Assembly: GCA_903892905.1 (NCBI GenBank)
Contig: CAITKI010000001.1
Location: 1-34,364 of the forward strand
From: an uncultured Microcaldota archaeon
GTDB lineage: Archaea; Micrarchaeota; Micrarchaeia; Anstonellales; Anstonellaceae
Direction: 5' to 3'
Length of the DNA stretch: 34,364 bases
The notes below the pieces were generated by a model. The model made no database searches, was not told the DNA's origin, and saw only the letters and a program-made list of their open reading frames with translations. Shown here piece by piece: positions 7,176-15,924 of the stretch (positions are counted from its first letter, which is position 1; each line of letters begins with the position of its first letter). Made by a program: the position numbers and the translations under genes.

Positions 7176-7646
7176 TCACTTTTTCCTTCCCTTCTTTTTT
7201 GCGTTCATTTTTTTAGGCTTTTGCCTCGTCTGCGCCCTGCCCTGCATTGAAGGCGGCGCCACAATCTGCGCTGAAGCATCCGCAATCCTCTGGAAATGCG
7301 GCACGTCCTCAAGCGCAAGCGAGAAGAACACGTAGAGCAGGCAGAAGAGCGAGCCTGTTTCAAACAGGCTGGATACGAACCGCGCCAGGTTGGCAGACAT
7401 GCCAAGCGGCGTGCCGAAAAGCTCGATGGAAAAGCCTATTGCAAAGCCAAGCGAGGCATACCCCAGGAAGTACGCGTGCTTGACAGCGCGCCATTTCGTG
7501 AAGAAGAAATGCACTGGAAGCCGCTGCTTTGCCGCGTTCCAGTAATGGCGGTAGTAGATGAAGATGAAAAACGCAAGCCAGGCAAGGAGCGCTTTTACAA
7601 GCAGGAGCGGGGAAATCAGGTCGGACGCGTTCAATGGGAGTGCCAT
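7176..7646 (-). CDS. Three-helix membrane protein with basic tail
   Basis: 156 residues from ATG 7646; the box GATTAATTAC (7667-7676) is 25 bases upstream, so the longer form from 7709 is unlikely. Hydrophobic helices at about 10-32, 55-78 and 92-112 are followed by a soluble C-terminal tail rich in Lys, Arg and Gln that ends K-K-K-G-R-K-K. The basic tail should lie in the cytoplasm and could touch nucleic acid or ribosomes. Not recognised. Lies 41 bases after the DUF457-type gene on the same strand. Confidence 0.6.
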   Translation of the reverse strand: MALPLNASDLISPLLLVKALLAWLAFFIFIYYRHYWNAAKQRLPVHFFFTKWRAVKHAYFLGYASLGFAIGFSIELFGTPLGMSANLARFVSSLFETGSLFCLLYVFFSLALEDVPHFQRIADASAQIVAPPSMQGRAQTRQKPKKMNAKKKGRKK

Positions 7647-7686
7647 GAGGCACTTTCGAGGGCAAGTAATTAATCTGTTTGCCCTT

Positions 7687-8127
7687 TCAGGGAAGCTTGT
7701 CCGTGGCAAGGTGCGAGCAATAGCCCAGCAGGAAAGCGCCTGATGTCAGCGCGCCGAAAAGCAAGTAGCATGCGGCTGATGCAACAAGCGCAAACGGAGC
7801 GCTGTGCATCACGCCCCTGTGGCGCGGCCGAAAGAGCAGGTCCAGCACGACAAGCACCGCCACTATTGCGGCAAATGCCATGGCAAACTCCTGCAAGCCC
7901 TTGCCTTTTGCAAAGGAGATGGAATAGGCAGCTGCAATCACTGAGAGAAGCGCAACCACGTATGTTGCCTTGGACGCCTTGCTGTTCCGAATGTCCAGGT
8001 CGGGCAAAAGCGAGGCGGCGGCGGACACTGCGCAGAAAATGGCGGCATCCGGCAGGCTGAAGCGCAATAAATATGCAGCAATTGCGCCGCATGCGACGCC
8101 TATGAAAAGATGCGCACGCCAGTTCAT
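7687..8127 (-). CDS. DUF457/YdjM-type membrane metal-dependent hydrolase
   Basis: 146 residues and four or five hydrophobic helices. It shows the set of membrane-embedded polar residues that marks the YdjM/DUF457 family: H6 at the start of helix one, L-L-P-D-L-D (40-45), H-R-G-V-M-H-S (about 103-109) and a final S-H-L-A-T-D. In the family these His and Asp residues are thought to bind metal; some members are annotated as inner-membrane hydrolases, but no substrate is established. Its neighbours do not reveal one. Full length for the family. Confidence 0.8.
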   Translation of the reverse strand: MNWRAHLFIGVACGAIAAYLLRFSLPDAAIFCAVSAAASLLPDLDIRNSKASKATYVVALLSVIAAAYSISFAKGKGLQEFAMAFAAIVAVLVVLDLLFRPRHRGVMHSAPFALVASAACYLLFGALTSGAFLLGYCSHLATDKLP

Positions 8128-8187
8128 TTTCTCGCCTCGCGCAGCTTTGGTGCGCGCACCAGTTAGTGCGCCGCCCAGTGTTTAGCA

Positions 8188-8751
8188 TCAATCGGTACTT
8201 CTTAGGACTGAAGAGAAGTGCTTCTTGTAGTGGCTTATGTGGTGCGACTGCTCCTGCTCGGACATCTTCGAAAGGTTGGATGATAGGTTCAATATTTCGT
8301 GGTATGCCTCGCCGAATGCGCCTTCCGCCATCAATACCTCTTCAGGCGTGCGGCACTCGGTCGCATCGCAAAGCATGGCAAGGTAGCGGAGCTGCGACAA
8401 CGCCTCCTCGCCCCGCGCAGTCAGGCGCGCCTTTTGCCGCGCGCTTCCTCGCAGGCGCTTTTTCACCGACATGAAAAGGGAAAGCAGGTAGTCGTAGATG
8501 GATGCAAACGTTCCCGTCTTTTGAGCGGAAGACTGCGTGCGCACTGTTGCAAGCGCGGTGTCGAACATGATGTTGGTGGACGCCACAGTCTGCTCGGGAA
8601 GGAGGAGCTTTGCCTCGCGCAGCGGGTCGATGTAGGCGTCCTCGCGCTCTAAAGGCGTGCGGGGGAACCTGGGCTTGTGCACTTCCTTTGGCTCGCGCTC
8701 AAGCTCTACCTGCTGCTGCACAGCCCTGCTGGGGCTTGAAATCATTTCCAT
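8188..8751 (-). CDS. Hypothetical helical protein
   Basis: 187 residues from ATG 8751. The strong box TATTTAAACC (8781-8790) precedes that codon, so the longer ORF from 8931 would begin upstream of its own promoter. The first 60 residues are polar and probably disordered, with E-R-E-P-K-E-V-H-K-P-R-F-P-R. The rest is helical with L-R-Y-L-A-M-L-C-D-A-T-E-C and S-H-H-I-S-H-Y-K-K-H near the end. Not recognised. It is divergent from the giant-gene operon. Confidence 0.55.
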   Translation of the reverse strand: MEMISSPSRAVQQQVELEREPKEVHKPRFPRTPLEREDAYIDPLREAKLLLPEQTVASTNIMFDTALATVRTQSSAQKTGTFASIYDYLLSLFMSVKKRLRGSARQKARLTARGEEALSQLRYLAMLCDATECRTPEEVLMAEGAFGEAYHEILNLSSNLSKMSEQEQSHHISHYKKHFSSVLRSTD

Positions 8752-8780
8752 GCTGGTCGCGTATCCATATTTGCCGGGAA

Positions 8781-8790
8781 GGTTTAAATA
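8781..8790 (-). promoter_or_regulatory. TATA box for the gene at 8188-8751
   Basis: Minus strand TATTTAAACC, centred about 35 bases before ATG 8751, leaving a leader of about ten bases. Confidence 0.55.
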
Positions 8791-8912
8791 GAGAACGTCG
8801 CATAAGGAAAGCACGGCGATTTGATGGCGTTTTTGCATGAAAATAGCTGCTTTTACCACAACCATGCAAGGCCCAATCCGCCAGAAAAATTGGAAACGCG
8901 CGAGGTTTAGAT

Positions 8913-11900
8913 ATGTTCTTGTTCCAAACAACTAAAGCCAGTACCGGGCAAGCAGGCAGCGCCAAGGCAGACCTTGAAAGACTGAACTCAATCGCTGGGA
9001 TTCAGCAAAAGCGCACCGGCTTTTTCTTTGACGCAAACGCCACAGCATATCCCGGAGCAGTCGTGATGCCGCCGCCAAGCAAATCAATGTCAATTATTTC
9101 CAGTATGCAATACGTGGAGGCCCAAAGGCTATTCATACTCGCATCAGACAAAGCAACGGCAAGAGATGGCATGGCTGCCAAAGCTACAGCAGGCTCAAGT
9201 GAGAAGAAAAATGCACTTGCTGAAGCTGCGTGCTACAGGCAGGCAGCAGCTCTCATTGCAAACAACTTTTGGGAAGAGATATTGGCAAGGTACGACAAGG
9301 ACCATGACGTAAAAAAGGCTTGGGACGGCCTGGCTAAAGGAGACGGCGGCAGGGAATTCCTTACAAACATGATGAACATGCGCGAAATCGCAGTTGGCAG
9401 GTATTTGAGCGGATACGCCTCAGAACTATGGCAGGGGCTCAAGGACTATTCAAACTCTGCTTATGGCAGGGCAGTGGAAAGGTTGCCCGCTGCCTTTGCA
9501 ATGCCGCAGCCCGGGACAGGCGGGGCTGTCGTAGCCAGCGTGGTTGCAACCGATATATTTCATGGAGTCATAAATGCCGCCACAAATAATGGGTCGCTTT
9601 ATAACGGAAAGTTTTCTGATTTTTGGCCGATAGCAAAAGAAAGCGCGAAGGGGCTTTGGAAATTTTCAAAGGACCTGTTTGTCCCTTACTTCAACTCGAG
9701 GGAAGACTATACGGCTGCGCGCGAGACTGTGTTCCAGGTGCCCATCCCCGAGTCAGTAGAGCGGCTGGCAAAGCAGTTCACAACCACCTCAATAGATGCA
9801 ATATTCACCATAAGCATTGTGGGTGGGTTTGTGGCGGGGGCTTCCAGGAAAGTCGGGCTCAACCTGGTGCGCTTTGCCGCAATAGACGCACGCACAAACC
9901 AGCTGGTCAAGGCAGGTGTTGCTGCTGAAAGAGCCGCAGAAACCGCAAAATTCGAAGTGGATGCAGCAATAGCTGGAAGGGCATTCAAGAGTGAAAACGA
10001 GCTCACTGCTTTTTTGAACAAGAAATTCAAGATAAACGTGTCGACCCCTGCCGTGGCCAAGGAGCTTACGCAGGTCCTTGAAGATGCAACCCGCGCCCTT
10101 GCGATAAAAAGATATGGGGCTGCAAGCGAAACTGCGATGGAGAGCGCCAGAAACGAGATAAAGCGCATATTGCTCCGTCAAGCGGATAAAGAGAAGATCC
10201 TGAAGCCTGGCGAGATGCGGAAATACCTTGAGGATGAGTTCAACAAGCTTCCAGGGATGCCAAACATCGAGATCAAAGTGACAACAACCAGGCAATTTGC
10301 GTCAAACGCAGCAGGCTATTATGCCAAAAAAATGATAAACGGGGTTGACAAGGCAAAGACAAATATTCAGCGGGGGGTGGGAATCGCAGGAATATATGTC
10401 GGGAATGGCATAGCTTACATATCCAAGGATGCCGGCTGCGCTTTCGTTGATGGATGGCGTTACCTCAGGCTGACGCTGGGCAATGACTATGTTTCAAGCT
10501 TGTCAGACCTCAGAAAACAGGCGCTGTCGATTGTTGCCGAGCGCCTTCCAGGCGATGCAGGCGCAATCAGGGAAGTAAATGCGCTGTTCAAGCCAGCGGA
10601 AAAGAGTATTGCTGATTTGGCAAGCGCGGAATTTGAAAAAATATGCCCGACCCCTCTGGCCTCCTTGAACAAGCCGCTGGCAGCTGTGGCAAGGGAAATG
10701 CTCGACATGAGGATTGGCCAGCTTGTCAAAAAGGGGGTTGCCGAAGACAAAGCAGTTGGGCAGGCGCTCGGGGAAATCAAGGATATATTTGCTGCTGCAA
10801 GAGGAAATGTGGTGAAGGACATTGAAGAGAGCATGGGGGGAATACTGCGCGATTCGAGGTTCGGCTTTGCGGCAGGCGACAACAGCATCTGGGATGTTGA
10901 AGTGATGATGAGGGGCTACAAGAAAAGCGCCAGCTATATGAAGTGGGAGGCTAAGCTTCCAGCCATGCCAGTTGGCAAAGCAATAGACAAGCAGGCCATG
11001 GATGAAATACAGAGGGAGTTCCAGGAAATAAAGGCAGGCTGGTGGGCTGGGCTTGGCGACATTGGCAGCGCATTCAAGCCGGCCTTGCTCAATGGGATGT
11101 TCAAGTCGACAGCAATCAAAATCGATGAGAAAAAAGCCGGGTTTTTGGCCAAGTATAACAAGGCACTTGAAAACGCGGAAGATATATTGAAGGGGAAGGC
11201 TGTGGGCGAGAGTGCAGCCAAAAAGCTTTTTGGGAAGGCGAAAACTTCAAGGCTGAGCCAGGACCTCTGGGCAGAGATGACGAGGCAATACAACGAACTG
11301 AAGGGCCTCATGGCTCAGCGTTCAGAAGCTATTGATGAAGGCCGCACTGCCAAGGCAGACCTCAATAGACTGATGGGCAGCGGGGCTGCTTCGGACGCCT
11401 CGCACGGCATAGCAGATGCCCGCGATATATTGGGGAGATCCACGGCAAGGATTGAGGACCTCAACAAGACGATTGATGCCAGGATAGATGCCATGGAACA
11501 CGTGGCTTTGGCTGATGCTGAAATAACTGCGCGCACCGAGTTCATAAAAGAAATAAGGAAAGCCAACAGCTACCAGGGCGGAATTGCGCTCCTTGACGAT
11601 GCTGCCCAGGGCGTTGCTTTCAGCAAGGAGTTTGTAAAGGCGTATGCGGTCAGCAAGACATTCTCACACATCAGGACGCAGGCTGGAAGGGTGAAATTCA
11701 AGAACGCCCTGCTTCCATACAGCGCGGACTTCAAGGCGGAGCAGCAGGTGATTTCCGGGCTCACCAGCCAGGTGAAGGAAGTCCAGCAGTTATATAGGGA
11801 GTGGCTAGGGCTCCAGGAATCAATCGAGGCTGGAGAAACCCAGCTTGCGGCGCTTGAGAGGAAAATAAGCGCGGCTGAAACCAAGATAGCCATGGCAAAG

Positions 11901-12845
11901 AACCAGCGCGTAACAGTTCCAGGAACCGATGCCAGCGCGCTTGACCACCTCAGGGCGGACAAGCTTTTGCTGGAAAAGCAACTCTTCAGCCATCGCGCTG
12001 CCCAGGCAGGAGTATGCGCCAAGACTGCAATCTACTGGACAGGGGCGGGACTTGCAGGCGGGCTTGCCTTTGAAGCAGGCGCGGCAAGCGTAGCCCAATT
12101 CGCAGGGGCATATGGCATATGGGCGATGTACAGCATGCTGCCTGAGCTCAAGCTGGTGCCCGTGGTTGCGCTGCCGTTCAAAGAAGCGAAAAGCGGCCGC
12201 AGGGACCTTAGCAGGAGAACTGGCCCCATCCTTCTCGTTGCGGATAAGGCAGTGGCAATAGAGGGCCTCCTGAAAAACGAGGAAAAAGAGATACTCGCCG
12301 GGATTGTGCCGGTCAAAAGCCTGGGAATCACGGCTATAGTGGATGGGAAGCCGCTTTCTCTTGAGAACGCGTTCATGAATTCGCTGAATGTCCTGAGAGA
12401 GGGCAAGGGGAAAACCGAGGCTGATTTACTTGCTGAGGACGCCCTAAACACCCAGCGCGTGCTTGCCCATTTGCAAAGCAAGAAATTGACAGTGCCAAAT
12501 GAAGCGATGGTGCTGGAGCTTGATAATGTTTCGCAGGGGAGATCGGAAGTGCCTGGCCTGAGGCAGAGGGAAGCAAGTCAAGGTACTGCACCTGTAGAAC
12601 AGCAGGCCCCGGCCCCGAAGCAGACACAGGCGGAGGCAGGCGGGAAACTGGCCTGGGCAGACGTTGCACTGAGCAAAGAAGACCTCGCCAATAATAATAT
12701 CAAGCCGCTACTTTCAGATGCTGCGTTGCAGGAAAGATTCATTGCGAAAGTGAATCTGCTGATGAAGCAGAAAAGGTCTAAGGAACAGGCGATTATCGAT
12801 GAATTGGACCTGGTGAGGAAATACGGAAAGGACATTCTTAGGTGA
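8913..12845 (+). CDS. Giant operon protein 1 (1310 aa), unknown
   Basis: I do not recognise a family. GAGGT sits 6 bases before the ATG. No signal peptide is evident (M-F-L-F-Q-T-T-K...). The protein is mostly helical and Ala/Lys/Glu-rich. Possible membrane segments are near 203-222, 293-315 (I-F-T-I-S-I-V-G-G-F-V-A-G), 1034-1055 and 1062-1084. A heptad-like coiled-coil stretch lies at about 950-1000 (L-A-A-L-E-R-K-I-S-A-A-E-T-K-I). A Gln/Pro/Ala-rich linker near 1210-1240 leads to a small helical domain at the end. First of three giant genes on one strand; the stop at 12845 is five bases from the next ATG, so translation is probably coupled. It could be a membrane-anchored scaffold. Confidence 0.75.
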   Translation: MFLFQTTKASTGQAGSAKADLERLNSIAGIQQKRTGFFFDANATAYPGAVVMPPPSKSMSIISSMQYVEAQRLFILASDKATARDGMAAKATAGSSEKKNALAEAACYRQAAALIANNFWEEILARYDKDHDVKKAWDGLAKGDGGREFLTNMMNMREIAVGRYLSGYASELWQGLKDYSNSAYGRAVERLPAAFAMPQPGTGGAVVASVVATDIFHGVINAATNNGSLYNGKFSDFWPIAKESAKGLWKFSKDLFVPYFNSREDYTAARETVFQVPIPESVERLAKQFTTTSIDAIFTISIVGGFVAGASRKVGLNLVRFAAIDARTNQLVKAGVAAERAAETAKFEVDAAIAGRAFKSENELTAFLNKKFKINVSTPAVAKELTQVLEDATRALAIKRYGAASETAMESARNEIKRILLRQADKEKILKPGEMRKYLEDEFNKLPGMPNIEIKVTTTRQFASNAAGYYAKKMINGVDKAKTNIQRGVGIAGIYVGNGIAYISKDAGCAFVDGWRYLRLTLGNDYVSSLSDLRKQALSIVAERLPGDAGAIREVNALFKPAEKSIADLASAEFEKICPTPLASLNKPLAAVAREMLDMRIGQLVKKGVAEDKAVGQALGEIKDIFAAARGNVVKDIEESMGGILRDSRFGFAAGDNSIWDVEVMMRGYKKSASYMKWEAKLPAMPVGKAIDKQAMDEIQREFQEIKAGWWAGLGDIGSAFKPALLNGMFKSTAIKIDEKKAGFLAKYNKALENAEDILKGKAVGESAAKKLFGKAKTSRLSQDLWAEMTRQYNELKGLMAQRSEAIDEGRTAKADLNRLMGSGAASDASHGIADARDILGRSTARIEDLNKTIDARIDAMEHVALADAEITARTEFIKEIRKANSYQGGIALLDDAAQGVAFSKEFVKAYAVSKTFSHIRTQAGRVKFKNALLPYSADFKAEQQVISGLTSQVKEVQQLYREWLGLQESIEAGETQLAALERKISAAETKIAMAKNQRVTVPGTDASALDHLRADKLLLEKQLFSHRAAQAGVCAKTAIYWTGAGLAGGLAFEAGAASVAQFAGAYGIWAMYSMLPELKLVPVVALPFKEAKSGRRDLSRRTGPILLVADKAVAIEGLLKNEEKEILAGIVPVKSLGITAIVDGKPLSLENAFMNSLNVLREGKGKTEADLLAEDALNTQRVLAHLQSKKLTVPNEAMVLELDNVSQGRSEVPGLRQREASQGTAPVEQQAPAPKQTQAEAGGKLAWADVALSKEDLANNNIKPLLSDAALQERFIAKVNLLMKQKRSKEQAIIDELDLVRKYGKDILR

Positions 12846-12849
12846 TTTG

Positions 12850-15800
12850 ATGAATGGACAAGCGCAAATCAAGCAGGTGCCTGTTACTAGCCTAGAGGGG
12901 CTGCAGTTCCGCCTGGACAAGAATGACTATGCGGGGGCGCGAGTCTACCTAAATGCAATCGAAGCAGGCGCAAGGAACTACAGAAATTACGCAAGCGAGC
13001 TTCAACCAAAAATAAAGGATATGCGGGCCATGATTGACGGCAACGTGCCTATTGATATCATCAAGAAAGCCGCGAACGGCCTAACTGCTGCCCTTAACCT
13101 GCCGCTGCCAGCAGTAAAAGCACCTGCGGATACCAATGAGTTCAGGGACACAATTGATGCCAAGAAAGCGGACACCAGCGGCGCAAGCAAAAAGGCCGAA
13201 AAAGCGCAAAAGCCTGAAAAGGAAGGGGTGCTGAAAGGCGAAGACGACAAGAACCTTACCGCCGCCCTTAGTGAGATCAAGTATTTTGTTTCCAGGGGCG
13301 ACAAAGCCACGCAGGAGGACAGGAAGCGGCTGGAGGCAAGGCTTGAGAAGGTCGATGGAATTGTGGATTATTTTAGCCCTTTAAAAGAATATTATTTTTT
13401 TGAATCGAAGAACAACATCGCTGACATCAAAGCCCAGATGGCGAAGAATGGTGTACAGCATAATCTAAGCGATGATGATTTTAAAAAACTTATCAAAATT
13501 GTGAACGAAGGCTACCAGGTAGAGTGGTCTATCGGAAGCCGAAAATTTCATGCCAACCTTAATAATAATGGAAAAATAGTTTTTTACGAGATTCCTGGCT
13601 TGAAAGAGGCAATCAAAAAGGGCAATTATGATGGCGCCCGAGAGGCGGTTGAAGGCGCGTGCAAAAAATGGTTTGCAAAGGACGAATTGGCCCAGCTTTC
13701 AGGGAAAAAGGCGAATTATTATCTTGAACAAGAAAATTATGGCATTGCCGCAGAGCATGCAACGGAGGCAATAAGGCTGGACCCAGGAAATGCGATATTA
13801 TACAGTTTGAGAGGGAGTATATACGCCGCCAATGAAACGTACGACAAGGCAATTGCGGATTATACAAAAGCAATCGGGCTTGACAACAGCAATTCCGATT
13901 ATTATTCAAGCCGCGGCGACGCGTATTACGAAAGCGGAGAATACAGGAAGGCAATTGCAGACTATAAAATGGCAAAGGAGAACGCAGGCGATGGCGCCCC
14001 CGAGTATGTCGAGGATTTGAACAAACGGTTAGAGGCGGCGAATGGAAAGCTGGCTGAGGAAGGAAAAGCGCCTCAAAAAACCGAAGCCAGGGGAGGCGTG
14101 TCAGCCAAAGCCGGCCCCGAAGGCGCAGCCGAGCTTGTCAAGAGCGCCAAAAAACAGGTCCTCCCGATAAGCAAGGTGGGGGGTTTTTACGACCGTGAAG
14201 TCGCGAGGCTGGCGAACCAGACGGGCGAAAGCGTTGAGGACACCAAAGCAACTTACACTGAGGAGGAAGTAAACCGCGTATTCAAGAAGGCAGGGGACTA
14301 CGTTGCACTGCAATCAGGCGGGAAGATTCTTCCGAAAGACTGGGAAACAAAGCTCATAGGCGGGGAGCTCAAGCTTGGCCAGCAGCAGCTTGCCATCCTG
14401 GAATCCGTCTGCGCGCTCTGGCTCGGAAGGACGGAAGCATATGCAAAAGCTTCGTTTGACAATGTCCTGAAGGCAGGGGATGCGAATTCCGCGCTTTTTG
14501 CGATATATGACAAGAAAACAGGGAAATCGCAGATAGTTGAAGAAATGAAGACGGATGGCAGGAAAATAGGCGAAATAGCCACCAAATACTGGAGAGACGT
14601 TGCTTTCAAGAAGATAGCCGGGGATGTGCCGGTTGAGGCAGCAAAGAAAGAGAGGGAATTGATAGGCGGCCCGATTGGGGATATCAGGAGCCTTTTGCCA
14701 AAACAGGATTTGAGAGGGACTAGATACGAAAAGATACTCGGCGGGCAAAAGCAAGAGCCGGCAGTTGAAACTTCCAAGGCAGACCTTGCAAAAGAGGCAG
14801 CCAAGGCAAGAATAAGCGAGCTTTGCAGCATCACAAACGACATTGGCGGCGCGGTGAAGCTCGGTGTGCTTATGGAAGGAAGCAAGAGATCCGGCTTGAG
14901 AGGGAAGGGCGCAGGAGGCAGGATATTCAAATCAAATGGCAATCTCTATGCCCTGTCTGCGGAATATATTGAAACCATGGGCGTGGCAGAAGCGCTTGTG
15001 AAGGCAGAGGGCAGGAAAATCGCAAAGTCAGAGGCGCCTCTTGAAATGGGCAATGTCCAGGAATTCAGGAAGGCCGCCATAGTGAAGGAACTTGTCAAGC
15101 TGGGGGCAGTGGAAGTTGATAAGAAAAACGTCAAGGTAAACATTTCCAATATTGACCAGAAAACAGCAATTCTTGGCTACCTGAAGGATGGGAAGTTCAC
15201 GCCTGGCGTAAAGGATGCCCTGGAGAGCATTGCAGCGGGGGGCGCCAAGCTTGAGGCAGGCAAGCCGCAGGAGAAGCCGGTTGAGCGGCCCGCGCGGACC
15301 ACGATAACGCGCATCGAGGGAAAAACAGCAAGCCCTCCGCAAATCAGCGTTACACCTGAGCAAAAGCGCGAAGGGCCGAGAAAAATTGAAGAGGCGCCAA
15401 AAGAAACCGAGACAACCCAGGTTTTGACAAAGGAAGTCACTGTGTTTGGAGGCGTGTTCCTAACAGAAAAAGTCACGCTTCCGCAGTGGCTTGAGAACCT
15501 GGGCAATGATGAGGGAGTCAAGGATGCGGCACAAAAGCTTGGCTCCGAGAAGCTGACTGCATATCTCAAGACGGTATCGGATGATATTTATGGTGACAAG
15601 CCCTCGGGAAAATACAAGCAGGGGGCATTCACGGCCGCGAAGCTGGCAAAGGAGCTGGAGGTCGAGGCTGTTAAGGATAGCAAGCCACAGCTGTACGATT
15701 TGCTTGTAAACAGCTACACGGATGTTGTTAAGGCGGTTATGGCGAATGGCAAGGATGTGATTGGCACTGAGCAGAAAGCCAAGGACGCCATAGACATGTT

Positions 15801-15915
15801 TGTCAGAGAAAAGGCGTATGAAGACAAGATGTATGACGACACTAACGATGCAGCAAAGTGGGCAAACAGGATTGTCCCTTACTACCAGGCCAGCCTGCTA
15901 AAATCGACGGCATAG
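12850..15915 (+). CDS. Giant operon protein 2 with TPRs (1021 aa)
   Basis: Starts at ATG 12850; GGTGAT (12841-12846) overlaps the end of gene 1. No signal peptide. The N-terminus has a TPR-like hairpin, then a Lys-rich linker (residues about 95-130). At about 277-378 three consecutive TPRs are clear: A-A-E-H-A-T-E-A-I-R-L-D-P-G-N, then Y-D-K-A-I-A-D-Y-T-K-A-I-G-L-D, then Y-R-K-A-I-A-D-Y. The remaining 600 residues are helical and unassigned, with a Pro/Glu/Thr-rich linker near 805-850. DNA coding for about 170-370 is visibly richer in A and T than its flanks. TPRs suggest a protein-binding role, perhaps linking proteins 1 and 3. Confidence 0.75.
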   Translation: MNGQAQIKQVPVTSLEGLQFRLDKNDYAGARVYLNAIEAGARNYRNYASELQPKIKDMRAMIDGNVPIDIIKKAANGLTAALNLPLPAVKAPADTNEFRDTIDAKKADTSGASKKAEKAQKPEKEGVLKGEDDKNLTAALSEIKYFVSRGDKATQEDRKRLEARLEKVDGIVDYFSPLKEYYFFESKNNIADIKAQMAKNGVQHNLSDDDFKKLIKIVNEGYQVEWSIGSRKFHANLNNNGKIVFYEIPGLKEAIKKGNYDGAREAVEGACKKWFAKDELAQLSGKKANYYLEQENYGIAAEHATEAIRLDPGNAILYSLRGSIYAANETYDKAIADYTKAIGLDNSNSDYYSSRGDAYYESGEYRKAIADYKMAKENAGDGAPEYVEDLNKRLEAANGKLAEEGKAPQKTEARGGVSAKAGPEGAAELVKSAKKQVLPISKVGGFYDREVARLANQTGESVEDTKATYTEEEVNRVFKKAGDYVALQSGGKILPKDWETKLIGGELKLGQQQLAILESVCALWLGRTEAYAKASFDNVLKAGDANSALFAIYDKKTGKSQIVEEMKTDGRKIGEIATKYWRDVAFKKIAGDVPVEAAKKERELIGGPIGDIRSLLPKQDLRGTRYEKILGGQKQEPAVETSKADLAKEAAKARISELCSITNDIGGAVKLGVLMEGSKRSGLRGKGAGGRIFKSNGNLYALSAEYIETMGVAEALVKAEGRKIAKSEAPLEMGNVQEFRKAAIVKELVKLGAVEVDKKNVKVNISNIDQKTAILGYLKDGKFTPGVKDALESIAAGGAKLEAGKPQEKPVERPARTTITRIEGKTASPPQISVTPEQKREGPRKIEEAPKETETTQVLTKEVTVFGGVFLTEKVTLPQWLENLGNDEGVKDAAQKLGSEKLTAYLKTVSDDIYGDKPSGKYKQGAFTAAKLAKELEVEAVKDSKPQLYDLLVNSYTDVVKAVMANGKDVIGTEQKAKDAIDMFVREKAYEDKMYDDTNDAAKWANRIVPYYQASLLKSTA

Positions 15916-15924
15916 GGTGAAACT

